DNA from: Agaricus subrufescens
Taxonomy: Eukaryota > Basidiomycota > Agaricomycetes > Agaricales > Agaricaceae
Length of the DNA: 64,000 nucleotides
NCBI GenBank assembly: GCA_029945375.1
Contig: CM057060.1
Location: 2,232,001 to 2,296,000, forward strand
Direction: 5' to 3'
In this document: positions 59,716 through 64,000 of the stretch, one piece after another
How positions within the stretch are numbered: the first letter of the stretch is position 1
Layout of the letters: every line of letters starts with the position of its first letter
The notes under the pieces: model-generated
What the model was told of the DNA's origin: nothing
Database searches by the model: none
What the model saw: the letters and a program-made list of their open reading frames with translations, nothing else
Program-made: the position numbers and the translations under genes

Positions 59716-61560
59716 ATGCCTGCGTTTGACCCTGTGCGCGACGCCGTCCTCAACTCGCCCGTCGAGCAGACCAAATCTCCGTTTTTTGCTGGGCGCCGAC
59801 CGCGCTCGCCCGCCAGCCAGAGCCCGTCCTTGACTCGCCGGGCCACAGACCTTTCGGTGCTGCTCAACGACGCCACCCCTCAGCCACAAAGAGCCCACTC
59901 ATCCACGCTCTCCCACATTCTCCGCGACCCCGCAGACGACGACAAACTGGCTACCTCTCCGCCCCTTCGTCGATCTGCGCAGCAGCATCAGCTTGCTTTG
60001 CCTGGTTCCACTTTCGCATATCTGCCAGAGCCCCAAATAGAGACCGTTCTCCCTCCCCGGGCCGCCTCTTTCCCGATTCCCCTCGCTCTCGACCGTCCTC
60101 TTCTTCCTCCTTCGCGCCCGCCCCACCCTCGACAGCACGTAACACCGTTTCTCCCGCCCATGCGCCATCCACTCTGCCATACAACCCCACGAAGCGCATC
60201 ACTCCTGCGGATTCCATGCTAATACCTCTTTCACAGACTGAAATGCAAATGTACAGAAATTTCTGCGGGAAGGGATCCTCAAAACTGCTGCGAAAACGCA
60301 AACGTTCTACTAGTGATGAGCCTGAACAGCAGCCAGCGAAACGACATGCGGGTGATGTTGGTCTTGTCGTCGACCATTGTACGTCATAGCCTGTTCTTAC
60401 CAAGAGCTTGAAATTGAGCTTTTTCTCCCGGTCAGATAACTCACGGCCAGACGTTGGTGTCGTACAACGAGGCGAATCGCCTATCATCGGCCTCAAGAAC
60501 TTTAACAATTGGGTCAAATCTGTCCTCATCACCCGGTTTGCCCACCCGGCGTTAGCAAGTAGTACATACGGTCAAGGGCGGTCGAAAGGCAAAGTTCTTG
60601 ATATGGGTTGTGGCAAGGGAGGTGATCTGACCAAGTGGGCAAAGGCCCGCATCAAAGAGCTACTTGCCGTTGGTGCGCATCATCTACAGTCAGTTCTTCT
60701 CCACTTTGTATTCATGCTTTCCCTGCAAAGATATTGCATCGGTGTCAGTAGATCAAGCACGCGACCGGTGGAACACACTCAAGGGGCATAGATTCGATGC
60801 CACTTTCGCTGCGCTCGATTGTTATGTGGATTCAATATCCAAGGCATTCCCACCTGCAAAGTTGGCTCAGCCTTTTGACGTGGTGTCTATGCAATTTTGT
60901 ATGCATTATGCTTTTGAAACTATTCATAAAGCGCGGTGTATGCTTGATAACGTTAGTCGGTACTTGCGCCCGGGAGGCGTCTTCGTTGGCACGATACCCA
61001 ATTCGGAACTTCTACTGTGTGTCTGATCTCTTCCTCTCAAAACAAGTTCTCTCTCCTAACTTATGAGCACAGAAATCAACTACGTTCTCGAAAAGGGAAA
61101 GATCCGGTATTTGGAAATGATGTTTATACCATTCGATTCGAAGAACGCGATCACAAAGGTCTATTTGGCCACAAATATATCTTTTTTCTGCGAGACGCAG
61201 TGGAGAACGTGCCGGAATATGTTGTAGTATGGGATAACTTTGTCCAGTCAGTCCTCATACCTTCTGGTTTCAAATGTGGACGCAACTGAATGCGTTCTCA
61301 GGATGGCGAGAGAATATAAACTTGATCTATTGTACAGGAAATCGTTTCATGATGTATTTGCAGAGAATCAGGAGCATCCGGAGCTTAAACCACTGTTGGT
61401 TCGAATGAAAGTGGTGGACAAGGATGGCGAGCGTACGATGGACGATGCTCAATGGGAGGCCACGAGTACGTTTTCCTTTTTCTTTTCAACCCTTCTGAAA
61501 AAGTTATTCATTTTATTTTCAGATATCTATATTGCCTTTGCCTTTCAAAAACGACCTTGA
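59716..61560 (+). CDS. ABD1: mRNA cap guanine-N7 methyltransferase ABD1
   Basis: The ATG at 59716 gives [20 protein letters not shown], a disordered, basic Ser/Pro-rich head; its internal junction near 60100-60230 is approximate. The catalytic domain begins [20 protein letters not shown] and [20 protein letters not shown]. Motif I for S-adenosylmethionine is [18 protein letters not shown]. Then [39 protein letters not shown] (cap pocket), [39 protein letters not shown] and [20 protein letters not shown], ending [11 protein letters not shown] 61558-61560. It methylates the GpppN cap of nuclear pre-mRNA. Complete, and very close to the aminopeptidase upstream, so its promoter must overlap that gene's 3' end. 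Confidence 0.93.
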
Positions 61561-61993
61561 TCAAGCTATACTCGTTCTTTGGGAGATCTAGGGTTATGGA
61601 CACACACACACCATGTTTTCCATGATAAGTATGAGAGATTGACAGCTCGACTTTTACATCAGTGTATTGCCATTAATAGATTTCATTGCAAAGTATTTTT
61701 CCGTAAGATCAACAGACAGGCATATAGATAAGAAAAATCACATTAGGAAGCAAAAAAAAAAAAAGAGTATCAAATACAATATGCAATACCCGCCAAACCT
61801 GTGGAAGATTTCCTTCTTACAACGTTTTGAATATATCCAGGGATGCGACAAACTTAAATGAACAATCACCAAAAAGAAAAACGAGACTGAGCGATAAAAA
61901 TAAAGATCACAATGAAAGCGTAGCACGGAGAGGAACAGAGAGAGAGAGAGAAAAGGGGGGGAATCAATCTAAATTGATTCCTTTAACAGTCAA
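61561..61993. other. Tail-to-tail intergenic stretch with simple repeats
   Basis: 3' UTRs of ABD1 and RSP5. Contains an A-rich run (61750-61763), a GA repeat (about 61939-61952) and a G run just after it. No gene. Confidence 0.5.
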
Positions 61994-64000
61994 CTACTCT
62001 TGACCAAATCCGACCGTTTCCCTAGACACAGATATCAATATCGTTGTTAAAAAAACGCCAAGAAAAAAAAAACTTACTCCACAGCTAATGTTAACTTGTG
62101 TTCAAGACTCGCATAATCCTTATATGGAGGTAAATCAATCCTGTTGAAGCATGTATGACTCTTTGGCAATTGCGAAGGGTCGCCAGACTTTTCGATTGTA
62201 AACCGTCGAGGCCCATCTGAACCTTGCAAATCCTTAAAGCCATTGACTGGTATTCGAGAAGTACCCGTAGCGAACTGAAGGAGGCGAGATTTTCGTTCTG
62301 GAGGCCAAGAGCGAACGCACTTCCAGAACCATTGAATGACTTCGTCGGTTTGTTCGTAACCGCGATAATCGGTATATTTGGTCCAGTCATCACTAAAGGG
62401 AATGGACATTTAGCAATCAAGAGAGGGACAGTTGTTTGGAGACAACGTACACGTCAATTTCAGACATGCCACCGATGAGGAGTTCTAATTCGCGTTCGTC
62501 GAAGACGGTAATCAATTCCAAGGGGATGAGTTCACTGAAGCCGGACATGAATGCATCAAACTGCTCCTTGACACGTCTCATGATGCGGTACTCGACCACA
62601 AGTTCCACATATTCCTTCTTGTTCTCTTCCGTCACAGGAACTTCTTCTCCTCCTGGTTTAAGTTCCACCGTCACCATCTCACCAAAGCGATCTTCGGTTG
62701 TCGTAAACGTCTCGTCAATGACATCGGTGATATCATTCTCTCTGTCCACGCGTCATGTAAAAAAAAAAAATCAGTAAGCCGATAACCCCACTTTCAGTCG
62801 TTATTAAACGTACAGCATCCATGTCAAACCTCGGTGCAACTCTGTGTCAACGCTTTCCAAATCCGCAAGCGTTACTTTCTTTTTCAAGATCATTTTGTAG
62901 AAGCTAACGATGAAGTAGGCGTCGAGGAAACGCCGGTGGAAGATACCTAGGCCCAAACATCTGCCGATAAACTTGAAATAATTCAAGTGCTCGGGGTTGA
63001 CACCGGATGCTGGGTTAATTTGGAGGGTATAATTATCGTGCGCGGAGTACTCGAAAAGACAGTAGAAGGGGTTGAACATTTCGTGTGAGAGAAGGAAGAA
63101 GAACTCCCTATTTAAGATATGTTAGCTGACGGTCGCAACTGAGGCTTAACACGACGTTACCTTGACAAACCACCATAATCCAAACCGTCTTCACCGTCAA
63201 ACTTGATCATCAGGCGCTTTTTCAAATCGTTGGGTGTCTGTCGCATGATTTCTGCGTAACTATCCTCGAAGATATGGTTTCGCCTGACTTTGATCTGGCA
63301 ATTACCAGGCTGTGCACGCATTGCAGGTTGACTCCTAAAGTATATGAGTTTGCGCCTAAAGTCTCGTTTATACTGAGGAACGTTGGCGTCGAGGGTCGAA
63401 GGCAAGCGGGGATCGTCCCAAGTAGTAGTTTTGGTATTGTGGTCGACAAAGTAAACTCGAGCCGTGGACGTGAGACGCATTTCCCATCCGGAAGGCAAAG
63501 GACCCAGCTGTGAGATGGTTTGAGGTTGTACCGATCCTTGTCCGTTGGGGCCCATCACACGGATGATAGTTTGGCGGCGAGGATCGACCCAAGTTGTCGT
63601 CCTTGTGTTGTGATCGACGTAGTATGGGCGACCTTCAGGAGTGTAGCGCTCTTCCCATCCGTTGGGAAGCGATCCCGAGCCAGCGGTAGTAGCACTTCCA
63701 GCAGAGATCTGTGTCGGGCCGGTTGCAGCGGGAGTTGTTGTCTCAGATCGATTAGAGGGAGTTGTTGCCTCCAGTACATCGTCGACGAGGATGCGACGGG
63801 AGTGCTGATCACGAGCGGCATTTGTCTCACTGTCTTGTGCAGATGTGTTGGCAGCAGCGCTAGCAGAGGGACGGTTCCATGTTGTTGTGCGGGTGTTGTG
63901 GTCGACATAGTAGGTGCGGCCGAGGGGATCGATGCGGCGTTCCCACCCGGTGGGGAGGGGCCCGTACTGGTCGACGCTGGGGTTGAAGTTGCGCATGGCC
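61994..64000 (-). CDS. RSP5: NEDD4-type HECT E3 ubiquitin ligase RSP5/PUB1, 5' part outside window
   Basis: Visible from the right edge leftwards: three WW domains ([60 protein letters not shown], each ending TTTW and Pro). Then [19 protein letters not shown] and the HECT domain: [98 protein letters not shown], and the active cysteine in [15 protein letters not shown]. The last intron (donor GTGGA|GTAAGT at about 62075) leads to a tiny final exon giving EETVGFGQE and TAG 61994-61996, the universal end of NEDD4 enzymes. The N-terminal C2 domain should lie beyond 64000. RSP5 ubiquitinates membrane transporters and other PY-motif partners. Confidence 0.95.

Overview
The window looks like nuclear DNA of a filamentous basidiomycete, probably an agaricomycete mushroom. 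Nearly every gene is cut by many 45-70 bp GT-AG introns, genes sit 50-500 bp apart on both strands, and several families have their basidiomycete or fungal form. There are no bacterial operons, CRISPR arrays or rRNA genes, and I recognised no tRNA. Gene ends below come from reading splice junctions by eye. Where a 5' or 3' exon is uncertain, the entry says so.

Layout. 1-10.4 kb: an RBM5/10-like splicing factor (runs off the left edge), a small complex I subunit, COQ7, a small protein with Jupiter/SPIRAL1-like glycine motifs, the sulfur-control F-box/WD40 protein MET30/sconB, and a GSK-3 kinase. The GSK-3 coding exon is split by a 1,088 bp hAT-like DNA transposon with perfect 83 bp terminal inverted repeats and an 8 bp target duplication. 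10.4-25 kb: an MFS transporter, a short-form tRNase Z, a serine-rich protein of unknown function, a small protein with an N-myristoylation-type start, and a JSN1/PUF-type RNA-binding protein. 25-34.2 kb: a GDS1-like plus APSES-like regulator, a linker histone H1, a degenerate acyl-CoA-synthetase-like protein, and a second linker histone H1. 34-46 kb: TEL2, an AKR7-type aldo-keto reductase, the complex I 24 kDa subunit, a bestrophin-type channel and an unknown protein. 46-50 kb: a large multi-exon protein with a fold order resembling meiotic axis proteins (a hypothesis). 50-59.7 kb: two tandem copies of an M1 zinc aminopeptidase. 59.7-64 kb: the mRNA cap methyltransferase ABD1 and the HECT ubiquitin ligase RSP5 (runs off the right edge).

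The genes are mostly housekeeping and do not form one pathway. Some share themes: mitochondrial respiration (complex I subunits, COQ7), ubiquitin ligation (MET30, RSP5), RNA processing (RBM5-like, tRNase Z, PUF, ABD1) and chromatin (two H1 genes). The strongest novelties are the transposon in GSK-3 and an in-frame splice that could remove it, a 4-nt micro-exon kept in both aminopeptidase copies, three probable GC-AG introns, and the candidate meiotic axis gene.
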